NCBI GenBank assembly: GCA_965153355.1 | Contig: OZ231128.1 | Span: 49,910,001 to 49,974,000 of the forward strand | Direction of reading: 5' to 3' | Source of the DNA: Flaccisagitta enflata | Taxonomy: Eukaryota > Chaetognatha > Sagittoidea > Aphragmophora | Length of the DNA: 64,000 bases | Shown: positions 1-10,489 of the stretch, piece after piece | Layout: the number at the start of each line of letters is the position of its first letter | Position numbering within the stretch: position 1 is the first letter of the stretch | Made by a program: the position numbers and the translations under genes | The notes under the pieces: model-generated | Databases searched by the model: none | Told to the model about the DNA's origin: nothing | The model's input: the letters and a program-made list of their open reading frames with translations, nothing else

Positions 1-1535
1 AGAAATCAAACCTAAAATCCATGAGATTATAAAACTAGAGCTCAAGATCTCACTAGTGGTGCAATCCGCATGTTTCTATCACTTTTTGTTCAGATTTGAG
101 AGCATTTCAAAGATGAAAGGGTTTGAAGGGAAAATGGCAGCTTCAATTTAAGTGGCAATTATGACATTTTTCACAAATTTCAATATTTCGCGGCTTTGGA
201 TGAACCAATCTGCATAAAATTGGTGATCAAATTGAAGAAATTTTCTTGTTCTAGCTGATGGTAAAAAGAATTTTTGATCGATGTCCCCCAAAAATTTAGA
301 GACAGTGAAGCAGGTGCAAAAAAATCGATTTTTTCGCAAATTGGTCAATTTTGGAGGAAAAATTAGGCCACTTCCAATTTATAAATAGACTTAAAATCCA
401 TGAGCAAAATAAGGTACTGCTCAGGAGCTAACCAGTGGTGCAATCGGCGTGTCAATATGTTTTTGCATTTAGATTTTATAGAACTTCAAAGATTAAAATA
501 CCCAAAAATTGTTATTTTGATATACCATCTTGCTCACAAATATTGTCTCACCTTTATGCCTATTTTGTGACCAAACAATTGTAAAAAACACATTGAAATC
601 AGTGACCATTAAAAAGAGCAAGAACAAATCTTCAAAATGCCACCAAGCAGAGTTCAGTAGCTCGATTCGTTTTGATTTTAGAGCTAAAAGAGTAAAAACA
701 TTCATGTCCGTAAAGAGCAGAAATATGCTAAAAATAAGGAGAAGAATATTGACCTGTTCATTTTTACTTTTTATAGTCTTATCATTGTAAAATCATATGA
801 AAATTGGTGACCATTGGAAAGAGTTTTGAAAGATCTGTCAAATGCCGCCAAGCAGATTTTTCTGGTACAAACTATTTGAATTTTATTTAAAAATGAATAT
901 ACATGCGTCAGAAAGTGATGAAAAAAAAACTGCTGGAAAGTTTGAAGAACCGGTTCTACAAAATTGTATATGAGTCCTTCATCTATATCTTCCCAGATGA
1001 ATACAAAGGTTATATAATACTATAGTAGCTTATACTAAATATTTGTGCAGAAACATATAACTTTTTATGAGAAATAACAACAATAAACGATAATCTTGTT
1101 TTACTGAGACGATATTTTTGAGCAAGATGGTACCCTTAGTCTTTTTATAAACAGGAAGTGGCCTAATTTTTCATCCAAAATTGACCAATTTGCAAACAAA
1201 TCAACTTTTTTGCACCTGCTTCTACAGTCTTTGAAAAATTTGGGGGGGAATATTGATCAAAAATTTTTTTACCATCTGCTAGAACAGGAAAAACTCTTCA
1301 ATTTGATCACCAATTTTATGCAGATTGGTCCATCCGAAGCCGAGAAATATTGAAATTTGTGGAAAATGTCAAAATTGTCACTGAAATTGAAGCCGCAATT
1401 TTCCCGTCAAACCCTTTCATCTTTGAAATGCTCTCAAATCTAAACAAAAAATGATAGAAACATGCGGATTGCACCACTAGTGAGATCTTGAGCTTTTGTT
1501 TTATAATCTCTTGGATTTTAGGTTTGATTTCTAAG
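1..1535. mobile_element. Long inverted-repeat (foldback) element, left end outside window
   Basis: Bases 1-365 return in reverse complement at about 1150-1535, with a second matched block at 526-552 and 1105-1132 (ACCATCTTGCTCAC against its complement). The arms are about 400 bp, diverged by scattered mismatches and small indels, and enclose roughly 550 bp of AT-rich spacer. The left arm is already under way at base 1, so the true terminus and any target duplication are not visible. Short frames in the arms mirror each other and look non-coding. A palindromic DNA-transposon derivative is the likeliest identity. Confidence 0.75.
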
Positions 1536-2539
1536 GCTAATTGGCCCAATTTGGCGGCCAAAATGACCTAAATTTGACATTTTTACCCCAACCACCATCA
1601 AGTTATGATCAAAATATCAAATCTGGCACCTATAAATCACGGAGAAAAGTCATATAGCAAGTATTTTTCAACAGTATAGACATAGTCTGTTTAAAAAAGC
1701 TGTAGGCTGGGGTGTTCAATTGATTTGATGCAAAAACCGTTGGCCCTAATGAGATATTTCAGAGCCAAATTTCAACTTTTTTTAGGTTACAGGTTGAAAA
1801 AAGGCCTAAAATTGGCAATTTTCGCGATTTTTGGTTTTGCGGTCTTCACTAAATCGTTATTTGACGCCCAAAAAAGGCTCTCAGGGTCACCAAATTTTTT
1901 GGGGGCATCACCAAGAGTTCCCTAAAGGAATTTCAACCCATGGTTCATAGGTGCCTACCATATTTTGGCAACGTCTCAGGCTCAAAGACAATTTTAGGGG
2001 TATTTCCAGTAAAAGTTTTGTCCAAATCGGTCAACTTTAAGGGGGGTAAAAACATTTTTTTTCTTTAAAAAAACTCATGAAAAAGCTGTTTTTTAAAATT
2101 TAGGTACCTTAAAATTTTCACAACCTCATAATACAGCTCAATTAGGGTCTATTACATATGCATGTAAAATTTCATGGCTCTTTTCCAAGTTTAAGATGGT
2201 TTTTAGGCTAAAAAACGCCAAAAACGGTCATTTTGGGCACTTTTTTTTTAGACATTCGAACACGCACCTGATATTGGGTCAAGCAAGCCTGGATTAATGT
2301 TCCGAAAGGTAATACGCACCTTTGAAGACCTAATTCATAGGGGTCCCCGGACTCGCCCTTTTGACTCCTCTAAACTTTGAGCTAGAAATCCTTATTCCTC
2401 AGACGGCATAGTTCTAATACACATTTTCATGACACACTAAGGATATCCATAGGAGAAACCTCAGAACACTTGTTGCATAGGTAAAGCTCATACTGCTTTA
2501 GCTTTACCAGCATTAGATTTTTTTTTTAGAATTGTTTTT
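1536..2539. other. AT-rich non-coding stretch
   Basis: No coding pattern, clear tandem repeat or terminal inverted repeat is visible. Homopolymer A and T runs are common. It lies downstream of the minus-strand EGF/VMO-I gene and was searched for a further VMO-I exon; no GDDT-N-type motif was found. Confidence 0.5.
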
Positions 2540-2545
2540 TTTATT
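2540..2545 (-). terminator. Candidate poly(A) signal of the EGF/VMO-I gene
   Basis: AATAAA reads on the minus strand 18 bases after the TGA of the candidate last exon at 2563-2579. In such AT-rich sequence a chance hexamer is possible, so the support comes mainly from its position. Confidence 0.3.
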
Positions 2546-2562
2546 TTTCCTGACTGAGAAAA

Positions 2563-2579
2563 TCATGTCAAGCCACAGG
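2563..2579 (-). CDS. Candidate 3' terminal mini-exon of the EGF/VMO-I gene
   Basis: A good acceptor (pyrimidine-rich, ending TCATCTTTTCAG) precedes base 2579. Joined in phase 1 to the donor at 2861/2860 it adds only five codons (A C G L T) and then TGA, with AATAAA shortly after. The intron would be about 281 bp. Against it, a VMO-I domain normally continues past this point with another GDDT-containing repeat, so the true next exon may lie beyond the left edge of the window, or the gene may encode a shortened domain. The splice signals are seen; their use is inferred. Confidence 0.3.
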
Positions 2580-2860
2580 CTGAAAAGATGAAAAAATGTT
2601 TAACTGGAATACTTTTGGATTTCCCATTCAGGCAAGTATTTTAAGTATTCCAAAGCCAGGACCTGAAATACTTGAAATTACTTCAAATTAGCTTTTCTTA
2701 GACCTCAAATCAACCCTCCTTGGCCTCAAAATAGTATAGTCTGTGAGGTTCATTATCTCAGATGCATACTTGTGTTCTACAGGACCCCTAAAATTTGTAT
2801 AGATTGTATGGGCCTGAGTAGTGAGTACGGCTGTGCTGTATTTTGTTCAACATGTCTTAC

Positions 2861-3148
2861 CACAGTCTCCACATGCAGGGTATGAGCGAAACCTGGCACT
2901 GTTGATGTAACCATTTTGGCAGGTTTGTTTATTTCGCCAACTTCCCCAAATTTGCACTGCCGATGTAATTGATGTTCGATACGCCCCATCATTGTCATGA
3001 CAGTATAATTTGACTCCATTCACTACCGTATCATCGCCACCATCATCTACAATTTTCAAGTTCGCTGACTTTGCATATGTTCCTGATGGGCAATACGATT
3101 TCCAATGCCAATCGCCCCAAGTAGTCTTACTGGGTATATGTATTTCCC
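2861..3148 (-). CDS. VMO-I-like domain exon of a secreted EGF/VMO-I protein
   Basis: The exon is 288 bp, bounded by an acceptor (TTCCGTTTCCAG) and a donor (GTAAGACATG), phase 1 at both ends. The translation has the hallmarks of vitelline membrane outer layer protein I repeats: TWGDWHWKSYCPSG, then GDDTVVNGVKLYC, then IWGSWRNKQTCQNG. That is the W-x-W...C-P-x-G, GDDT-x-x-N-x-x-L-x-C and WG-x-W...C pattern of the beta-prism fold. About one and a half of the usual three repeats are present, so the domain is incomplete in this exon. VMO-I proteins are secreted and disulfide-bonded. The exon follows the EGF exon across a 695 bp intron containing a (TG)n tract. Without splicing the frame would end soon after in CGDCGKTC and a stop. 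The family assignment rests on motif recognition, not a database search. Confidence 0.82.
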
Positions 3149-3359
3149 CTGGAAACGGAAGAAAATTAAAAACAATGAGAAAGTTGTTTCATGTTAGGGC
3201 GTCATCTACAGGAGGTATAATGTGTTAGCAATTTCGAAAGCATGCACCCAAAGGAAACATTTGGGATGTCAACTGGTGTCAAAATGGATTTTATGTTTAA
3301 GAAAAAATGCAGAATGAAATAATTGAACAAAGGAAAGGTATTTGTCTTTGTCAATCCAT

Positions 3360-3617
<258 letters not shown>

Positions 3618-3843
3618 CACTGACTCACTGGTGTGACGGTCATGGAAGAAATTGGAGAATTCTGGCTTGTGTGACAGACAGACAGATAGACGGGACAGAC
3701 GGAGAAACTCGTTAAAATTACCTAATGACAGTCCCCCTCTTTAAGACTTTAATCGTCAAGAATATTCAGTCCCTTCGAGACCATTTTCCCTACGTCCCGC
3801 TGTATGTCGATAGAGAGATGAAACAGTGATGAGATAATCTTAC

Positions 3844-3960
3844 CTTTTTCTTTTCTGCAATCTTTCCCCATCCATTTGCCATTGCATTCACAGAAGTAGG
3901 TCAAACCCTTAGTTGAGCACTTTGCACCATTTTTGCAAGGGTTAGACTGGCAGAAATTTG
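3844..3960 (-). CDS. EGF-like domain exon of a secreted EGF/VMO-I protein
   Basis: The exon is 117 bp, with a strong acceptor (CTCTCTTTTCAG) and donor (G|GTAAG), phase 1 at both ends, the classic symmetry of shuffled EGF modules. It encodes NFCQSNPCKNGAKCSTKG and then LTYFCECNGKWMGKDC: six cysteines in the spacing of an EGF-like domain, with the C-x-C and G-x-x-C end. It splices in frame to the VMO-I exon (phase 1 to phase 1, joining codon GGG, Gly). EGF-like domains act outside the cell as adhesion or spacer modules. No signal peptide or upstream exon was recognised; the 5' part of the gene must lie at higher coordinates, separated by mobile-element DNA, or outside the window. Confidence 0.85.
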
Positions 3961-4522
3961 CTGAAAAGAGAGAAAAAGAAAAGTACTGGATTATGGTCCA
4001 TAATCAATAAATGGATTTACAAGTAATATCAAAATACAGTGGCACCCTACCTTCTCTTACTCGCGCTTCCATGGGGACGCTTATTATTCCAGTAACCCTC
4101 CAAAACAATGCCGTTAAAGGTGTCCCGATTTTTAAGGACGAGATACCCAAGGACAGGCCCTAATTTAGAGCGTGCCCGCTTGCCTGAGGCACTCTGTTTT
4201 GCTGTCAGGCACGCTGTTTTTGCTGATGGCAAGCCCGACTGGCACTCTCTCATCATATCAGGCTACCTGGACTATATCAACATTGGCATTTTTTTATTTG
4301 ATTGCTCAGAGAAAAATCATCAATTTATTGACAAATTCTTTAATTTGTCCATCCATCCAACATTGATGCATTTATTCGTTTGTTCATTCATTCATTTGTT
4401 CATTCCTGCATTAATTCATTCATTTGTCCATTCACTCTTTCATTTACTCATTCACTTATTTTTTCGGAATTTTTGAAAATGGAATTGAATCTCTTGAATT
4501 CTATTTTCAAATCTGAATTTTT
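3961..4522. other. Intergenic or intronic DNA with degenerate (CATT)n
   Basis: No exon seen. Bases 4360-4465 are a degenerate CATT/CATTCATT tetranucleotide tract. Bases 4165-4250 hold repeated GGCA-GC-rich words (GTGCCCGCTTGCC, AGGCACGCTGT) suggestive of an old dispersed repeat. Confidence 0.5.
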
Positions 4523-5352
4523 AGTCGCGTGCAATGCGACTCTACACCCCGCTATGTCGGTCGGTCGGTTGATTGGTCGGTCGGTCGGTCGGTCGGTTGG
4601 TCCCCTTTTTGGGCAGCGGCCCCAAAGGGCCGATGTCCTGTAGGGGTGAACCGTTACGTCCGTCTGACATTACGTCCCCCCCCCTCCGAAGCTTCTCAAG
4701 CCTCTCAGGCCTCAAATCCAGCTTCTCAGGCCTCAAATCTGGCCTCTCAAGCCTCAAATCCAGCCTCTCAGGCATCAGATCTAGCCTCTCAGGCCTCAAA
4801 TCCAGCCTCTCAGGCATCAAATCTAGCCTCTCATGCCTAAAATCCAGCCTCTCAGGCCTCAAATCCAGCCTCTCAGGCCTAAAATCCAGCCTCTTGGGCC
4901 TCAAATCCAGCCTCTTGGGCCTCAAATCCAGCCTCTCAGGCCTCAAATCCAGCCTTTTGGGCCCTAAATCCAACCTCTCAGACCTCAAATTCTCATTGAA
5001 TAACATGGCAAATTGACAGAAAATTTTAAAAAACACAAAATTCCCAATGAATATCACAGAAAATTACCCCAAATATGCCATTTCAGGACATATGGAACTT
5101 CACCCCTGTGTCCTACAGGACATCGGCCCTTTGGGGCCGCTGCCCTGCTCTCACTCCACTTCTTCAGCTAATCACTCCAAGCAGGGCATCGGGTACCGCT
5201 GACCATGTGCGATCCTTGGATGACTTGTTACTTTTTCGGCTTTTTTGAGCTTTTTGAGCTTACGGCTCCTGCCCAGATGCCCTAGTGACCTTCTCCAGCA
5301 CTGCTCCTGCCCACCCGCACGCGACCGGGGTAGTCGTGTATCCGGCCTTGTT
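4523..5352 (+). mobile_element. Family A element, split by a family B insertion
   Basis: The left part (4523-4610) starts AGTCGCGTGCAATGCGACT, has the CTCTACACCCCGCTATGTC block and a (GGTC)n run. The right part (about 5231-5352) has GCTCCTGCCCACCCGCACGCGAC and ends GTGTATCCGGCCTTGTT. The 620 bp between them is a complete family B element. Removing it gives an order matching the uninterrupted A copy at 18073-18276. Confidence 0.85.
4611..5230 (+). mobile_element. Family B element (foldback arms around a minisatellite), copy 1
   Basis: The left arm starts GGGCAGCGGCCCCAAAGGG and continues GATGTCCTGTAGG. Its inverted partner is at 5103-5145 (CCTACAGGACATCGG through GGGGCCGCTGCCC). Between them is a 21 bp minisatellite at 4690-4990 (unit GCCTCTCAGGCCTCAAATCCA, about 14 diverged copies). 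A tail follows: GCAGGGCATCGGGTACCGCTG, ACCATGTGCGATCC, TTGGATGACTTG. It has no protein-coding capacity; the open frames across the minisatellite are artefacts. It sits inside a family A element. This is the best complete copy. Confidence 0.88.
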
Positions 5353-5581
5353 TCTTAGATAAGAGCTCCATCAAAAAATTGGAACATGGATCATGGACCT
5401 CGGAATTTTTTTTTTCATCTATTAGTTCATAAGTTGATTCATTTGTTTATATGGAGAATCAAAAATTTCTTAAATCAGTTGATAAAACTATAAGAAAAAA
5501 AAATAACTAATTCTGTGTTTTGCATTCATTCTTTGCTGAATGACCCTGGTAGAATTGTTTTTATCATGTATTACTGTATGA

Positions 5582-6413
5582 TGAGGTCTGATCAGAAAAG
5601 TGATGTTGAAAACCGAGCATGTTCATTCTCTGTCGGGCATTCCTAGTCTCTTTCTAGTCATGGACTTTGACGAAAAATGATGAGAAGCAGCTCGACCAGA
5701 TTGGAATAAGAGCGATGAAACGCTTATTCGGCTTACCAACCACATCTCCCAATGTAGCAGTGATTCATACATTCGGTCTGTTTTATATTACTCAAATCGT
5801 TGACAGAAAGAGGTTTCTTTTCCTTCACAAGAAACTTACAAGCGCTGAACAATGGCAATGTAAAATGATGCTCAACATGGCCTCCAAAAATATTGGGTGG
5901 GCAAAAAATGTGAATGAAAAGTTGAGCGAATATGAGCTTGAGACTGATTGGGAGGCAATCAAGCAGAGATCCTTTAATGAATGGCGAAATATTGTAATCA
6001 AAGAGGTACTGATTAAAAATGGCAAAAAGTTGCTTGAGAACTGTCAAACGAAGATTAATGACGGCTTTAAAATCAACACAAAGACCAAGCACATTTATCA
6101 AGTACTCTCCGAAAAACTGAAGCAAAGAAATCGATTACTGAAGGAACAAAACAGAGAGCAAGACTATCTTTTCAGCGCGGAAAGAACATGAAAGGAACAA
6201 TCGCAGAAATATGTCCCGAGTGCAAAATCATAGACGACGAAAATCATAGACTCAATATCTGTCCCCAATGGGGAGGCGCGGGAAACGACAATACGGAAAA
6301 TGAAGTAGTTTAATGACATCTACAGCGAAGACAGTCAAACATTGAATCGTGTTATAAGTAAAATAGAAAATGTGTGGGAAGTAAAGTTTGCAAATGGACG
6401 AATAAAAAAGTGA
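5582..6413 (+). pseudogene. Degenerate non-LTR retrotransposon (LINE) ORF2 C-terminal fragment
   Basis: The main frame is 5667-6191. It contains KQLDQIGIRAMKRLFGLPTT followed by a leucine- and lysine-rich stretch, the usual look of the region after the fingers-palm of LINE reverse transcriptases. Weak coding similarity continues upstream in another frame to about 5582. A zinc knuckle, ICPECKIIDDENHRLNICPQ (C-x2-C-x8-H-x4-C), follows in the -1 frame at 6188-6313. The original frame then resumes and ends KIENVWEVKFANGRIKK with TGA at 6411-6413. So at least two compensating frameshifts, and probably a third upstream, break the ORF. The catalytic reverse transcriptase core and endonuclease are absent, as in a 5'-truncated copy. 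The clade is not assigned. Confidence 0.75.
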
Positions 6414-6656
6414 TTTACGTTTATGGTGGATAAATTAAAAATGATTAAGGATTAAGTTGGTTTGAATTCAAAGTATCTTTTACCTGTAAAACTCGACTTT
6501 GGTTGAGTGTGTTTATTTATATAGTATTCCATTTTTGATGCTGTTATTTATGGTTCTTATCTTTTGGTACAATGTAGAATTGTACGGCTCAATTACATAG
6601 TTTTATGTAAAGGTATCCCATTTGCATTATTGAGCATTACATCCAATCCAATCCAA
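6414..6656 (+). repeat. LINE 3' UTR ending in a short (TCCAA)n tail
   Basis: AT-rich DNA follows the LINE stop and ends ACATCCAATCCAATCCAAAA. A short tandem repeat in place of a long poly(A) tail is known for several LINE clades, so this plausibly marks the 3' boundary of the insertion. Confidence 0.55.
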
Positions 6657-6659
6657 AAA

Positions 6660-7325
6660 TGCTGAAATTGTGAGGAGCGTGCCTGGCGTGCTTGCTCAAC
6701 AGAATCACTGAATTAGGACCTGCTCAGGTACCAAAACTATTCATGCTTTTATAATGGTAGAATACTTACAGCCCTTGCTTTTACAGTGACACATCTTTTT
6801 AGATCAAATTTGTTGGGCCCTCTACAGTCCTGATTTTAGTGATTTTTTTGACTGAGCTAGTCGGGCTCGCTCCCAACAATTTGACAGAGCCCGAGAGGAA
6901 AACCTTGAGCCCGGTAAAACACTACACCAAACTTAATGATCATTTTAGCCTAGATTTGTAATAGCAGCTACTGATTATATAATATAACGATAAATAACCA
7001 CTATTAAAATGATTCAGTTAGTGAATAAATCGAAAAATGAGTCAAAACTTGATGATTTTTCAAATATTTCACTCAATTAGCTAGAGCGCTTTGAATCAAT
7101 CCTAATGAGAGAGAGCCCACCGGGCTCAGAGCTTGCAATATATGAGAGCCCAAGAGCAAAATAGAGAGCATCGGGCTCGCGGGCTCGCTCTAAAATCAGG
7201 CCTGGCCCTTCTAAGTAATTTCCCTTCCTAAAAAAATCAGATTTGACATGAAGGTAGCTAAAATATCTAAGTTTCATACCGGGTGGACATAAAAAAGGTA
7301 GCTCTATATCTGAATAAAAGAACAA
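6660..7325. repeat. Dispersed repeat with GGGCTCG motifs
   Basis: GGGCTCG, GAGCCCG and related words recur in both orientations at 6866-6915 and 7110-7190. A CTAAAATCAGG(CC/AC) word occurs as inverse copies near 6825 and 7190. This suggests an old inverted-repeat element. No ORF is credible. A candidate minus-strand donor near 6770 was examined and rejected. Confidence 0.4.
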
Positions 7326-7327
7326 GT

Positions 7328-7806
7328 AATCCAAGGATCGCACATAGTAAGCGGTACCCGATGCCCTGCTTGGAGTGATTAGCTGACGAATTAGAGTGAG
7401 AGCAGGGCAGCGGCTCCAAAAGGCCTGTAGGAGACAGGGGTAAATTTCCATATGTCCTTAGAGGGCATATTTGAGACCTTAGTAGCAATTTTCCATGATA
7501 TTCAATGGGAACTTTGCATTTTTTTAATTTCTTGTCAATTTGCCATGTTATTCAATGGGAATTTCACATTTTTCTAAGTTTTTATAAACTTTCCATGTTA
7601 TTCAATGGGAAGCATGCATCTTTTTGTTTTTTTTTTAAACTTTCAATGTCATTCAATGGGAAGTTTGCATTTTGACAATTTTCCATGTTATCTGATGGGA
7701 ATTTCAGGCTTGAGAAGCTTTGGGGGGGTGTATGGACATACGGTTGGACGTATGGAAATTCACCCCTGTGTCCTACAGGACAGCGGCCCTTTAGGGCCGC
7801 TGCCCA
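7328..7806 (-). mobile_element. Family B element, copy 2 (reverse orientation)
   Basis: It starts with the reverse of the tail (AACAAGTAATCCAAGGATCG, GCGGTACCCGATGCCCTGC). The first arm is at 7405-7450 and the second arm at 7760-7804 (TGTCCTACAGGACAGCGGC ... GCCGCTGCCC). The core differs from the other copies: instead of the 20-21 bp CTCAAATC unit it carries about five copies of a unit around TTTCCATGTTATTCAATGGGAA at 7490-7700. So the arms are conserved while the tandem core is replaced. Confidence 0.8.
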
Positions 7807-8648
7807 AAAACTATCTTTAACTGTTTATTATGTGAATATTTGAAATGATGAATCTCTGAATTTGTACATATGATTAGAATATACAAATCTAAATTATGTG
7901 AGATAAACCAAAATAATTTTTTTTTAGCATTACTGCCTGTTTAAGTGATAATTAGTTATTATTAGTGTGTTGGATAAGCATTTTTCTTTTACTTAAAAAG
8001 TCTTGATTTTTACAGTTTCCTAAGACCCACTTTTATTCAACTGTCATTATTAAAAAGTAAATTTTGTAAATATCATTGATTTTTAGCCAAATTTAAACAA
8101 AATTCTTAAAGTGGTCTGTAATTCAATTCAGTCTTTTAAAGATAAAATGAAGAATATTGATCCTCATAAGTAATGTTTATAGTGGAACATGTAGACCACA
8201 ATCATATCTATGTAGCTAAAAAAATTTCTTTTTACTTTAAAAAGTAATATTCAAAAAATAAAAAGCTACCCCTTTAAAGACCAGCTATTATTTTGCAACA
8301 AGAGACATCAGACATTTTTTAAAGAGAATTTTGATTATTTGGTGAAAATTTGGATATGAGAAATGATTTACAGTCAAGACCGGGCGATTTTGCACTTTCT
8401 TTAACAAAACAATACACTATACAATTTTTCAAAGTATTGGGCCAATACAATACAATACAATACAATACAATATCTTAAGGTATTGTACTAAATATACGTA
8501 ACAATATTTTTAATTCACTTAATAAAAAATCTTTGTTAAATCTTAAATAAATAGTTAAAGCTTTAACTCATTTTTTATGTGCTTGATCAAAAAAGAATTT
8601 TTGAATATCTTTTTTAACTTTCATAATTCTATCAATATTTTTTTTCAG
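7807..8648. other. AT-rich stretch with a short (ACAAT)n array
   Basis: No gene recognised. Bases 8442-8472 are a perfect pentanucleotide array (CAATA/ACAAT, about six copies). The rest is AT-rich with no terminal repeats that I could pair. Confidence 0.6.
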
Positions 8649-8815
8649 TCGCGTGCACGTAACTATACAACCTGCTTTGTCCATCGATCGGTTTGTCGGT
8701 TGTCGGTCACCACTTTACTTTTTTATGATTTCATTTCTTTGACCTCACTGCTCCTGCCCACGTTGTCTAATGACCTCAATTATAACCCCTGCCCACCCAG
8801 TAGCCATGAAGATTA
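8649..8815 (+). mobile_element. Family A element
   Basis: CAGTCGCGTGCACGTAACT, ACAACCTGCTTTGTCC, GGTC-rich words, GACCTCACTGCTCCTGCCC and CCCTGCCCACCCAGTAGCC occur in consensus order. The GTGTATCCGGCCTTGTT end is missing, and a family B core starts directly after. Confidence 0.75.
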
Positions 8816-8825
8816 TGCCTGAAGA

Positions 8826-9251
8826 TTAGATTTGAGGTCTGGGGGCGTGCCGCAGATTCGGAGGCCTGGGATAGCTGATTTGGGCCTGAACGCTGATTTG
8901 AGGTCCGGAGCGGATTCTCGGCGCCCCGGGAGACTGATTCACGCTTGAGAGCCTGATTCCGGTGCCTGAGAGCCTGGATTTGTGCCCGGAGAGCCTGATT
9001 TCCAAGCCTGGAGGGCTAATTTGTATTTAGAGGCCTAAATCGTGCCTGAGAGTCAGATACGGCGCTCACGGCCAATCCCAGGATTGACGGACTACGTGAC
9101 GGACTGCTGGGATTTATCTGGGGACGGACGGACGGACGGACGGATTGACGGGATGATCGACGCGACTCGATCACGATTTTATGGACAGACGTCTGGAAAT
9201 TCCCCCCTGTGTCCTACAGGACATCGGCCCTTTGGGGCCGCTGCCCAAAAA
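8826..9251 (-). mobile_element. Family B element, copy 3 (partial)
   Basis: A diverged 20 bp unit (GCCTGAGAGCCTGATTTGNG type) fills 8826-9080, followed by a (GACG)n run near 9122-9160. The arm at 9195-9248 reads TGTGTCCTACAGGACATCGG and GGGGCCGCTGCCC. The tail side is absent, probably truncated where it abuts the family A copy. Confidence 0.7.
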
Positions 9252-10488
9252 GGAGGGAGAAGATAGGTAATTTCATCAGAACTCTTACGAAATCATGTAT
9301 TTCCCAAAGTTCGGGTTCAAGTATCTGTTACGACGATTTTATGGACTTTTGAGATTGTTACTCTCAAAAACACTCCTTGTCACCGCCGATCGGTACATGG
9401 GTCCTTAAAAAACATAGACTGAGAAATTGGGCTGTAGCGTTATATACGATTCATACATACACAAACAATAACAACCTGCTATAACCATACCAAAAATAAC
9501 AAGAATACACCTACAATAGATTACAAATCCTAGTCCCTTTATTTCATTTATCTTCACTTCCTAAATTGGCATTAATTTAACATAAATTCTCCTATAAGTA
9601 TATAATTGTGTGATCCCTTCGCATCCGTCGTTGAAGGGTTCAACTTTATGACTTTTATGGGATACAACCAATATATGTATATGTTTTAGCCACTTTTCGG
9701 ACGGTCGGTCGATCGCTCTGGCCATCGGAAAGTCACGTTCTGTGGTTTTCCGCTCCTGAAGCCGCGTTTCCGACCTTGTTTACAGAACGATATGCATTAC
9801 TTCATTTCTTGCCCATAGACACGCAGCGGTGGAAATGAAGGCGACGTTATCCCACCCAACCCTCCTTCACAGTCCACCAAACCCCACCCTGATGGGGAAA
9901 AAACACCTAACGCCGCTTTATCCCACTCAACCCACCTCAGGTGGGCCACCTGTATCTGTAACTTAAGTTTAGGTAGGCGGAAAAACAAAAATCAAAGACG
10001 CACTGACTAGATTCTTATTTCTAGTCACGGTCTCACAACTCTGTAAAAAGCTTTGTCTGCTTGTTGGTCCGTCGGTCCGTTGGTCAGTCAGTTAGTCCGT
10101 CTTGTCTGTAATGATCGAGTCTAAAAGTGTATTTCAGCACCTCCATGTGTTTGTGAGTTTGTGTGTGTGGAAGGGGGTTGTAGGCCCCCGCTTACCCATG
10201 CGCCAAGACGATGCAACCCCGCGTAACTTATTTCTTCATCGCCCATTTGTTTTCATTATCACTTAATCACCATCTCTCTCTCTCTGACTTTTCTTCAGGT
10301 CTTCGTCACTCTTCCTTTCTCTGTGTGTGTGTGTCGTTTTCTTCCCGTCAGAAATGGTTAGTCAACGCGATCTACTTGAACGGATGAGAGTCGAGTTACC
10401 TCCTCCTTTCTTGTGTAGAAAGTTAATCACTTAACGCTCGTTGCCTATGAACACGAAGACACTAAATCATTGGGATTTGTCATTTTTA
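9252..10488. other. Non-coding stretch with two A-like remnants
   Basis: Bases 9695-9780 (GGACGGTCGGTCGATCGCTC ... GACCTTGTTTAC) and 9995-10110 (TAGTCACGGTCTCACAACTC with GGTCCGTCGGTCCG) resemble degenerate family A ends. Bases 9830-9960 are GC-rich with CCCAC repeats. No credible gene. Confidence 0.5.
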
Positions 10489-10489
10489 G

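Noticed and set aside
4690-4990. Regular ~21 bp repeats that could suggest a CRISPR array
   Set aside because: Units are contiguous with no unique spacers, degenerate, and enclosed by transposon-like arms in a eukaryotic context.
4523-5352. Assigning families A and B firmly to Helitrons
   Set aside because: Hairpins, T-run targets and one CTAG-T tail fit, but starts are not TC, most tails end CTTG or CTAT, and no Rep/helicase is present.
6769-6840. Possible 60 bp exon on the minus strand with a GTAAGT donor
   Set aside because: The frame giving a Cys-rich peptide contains an upstream stop, the acceptor is weak, and the region is part of a GGGCTCG repeat.
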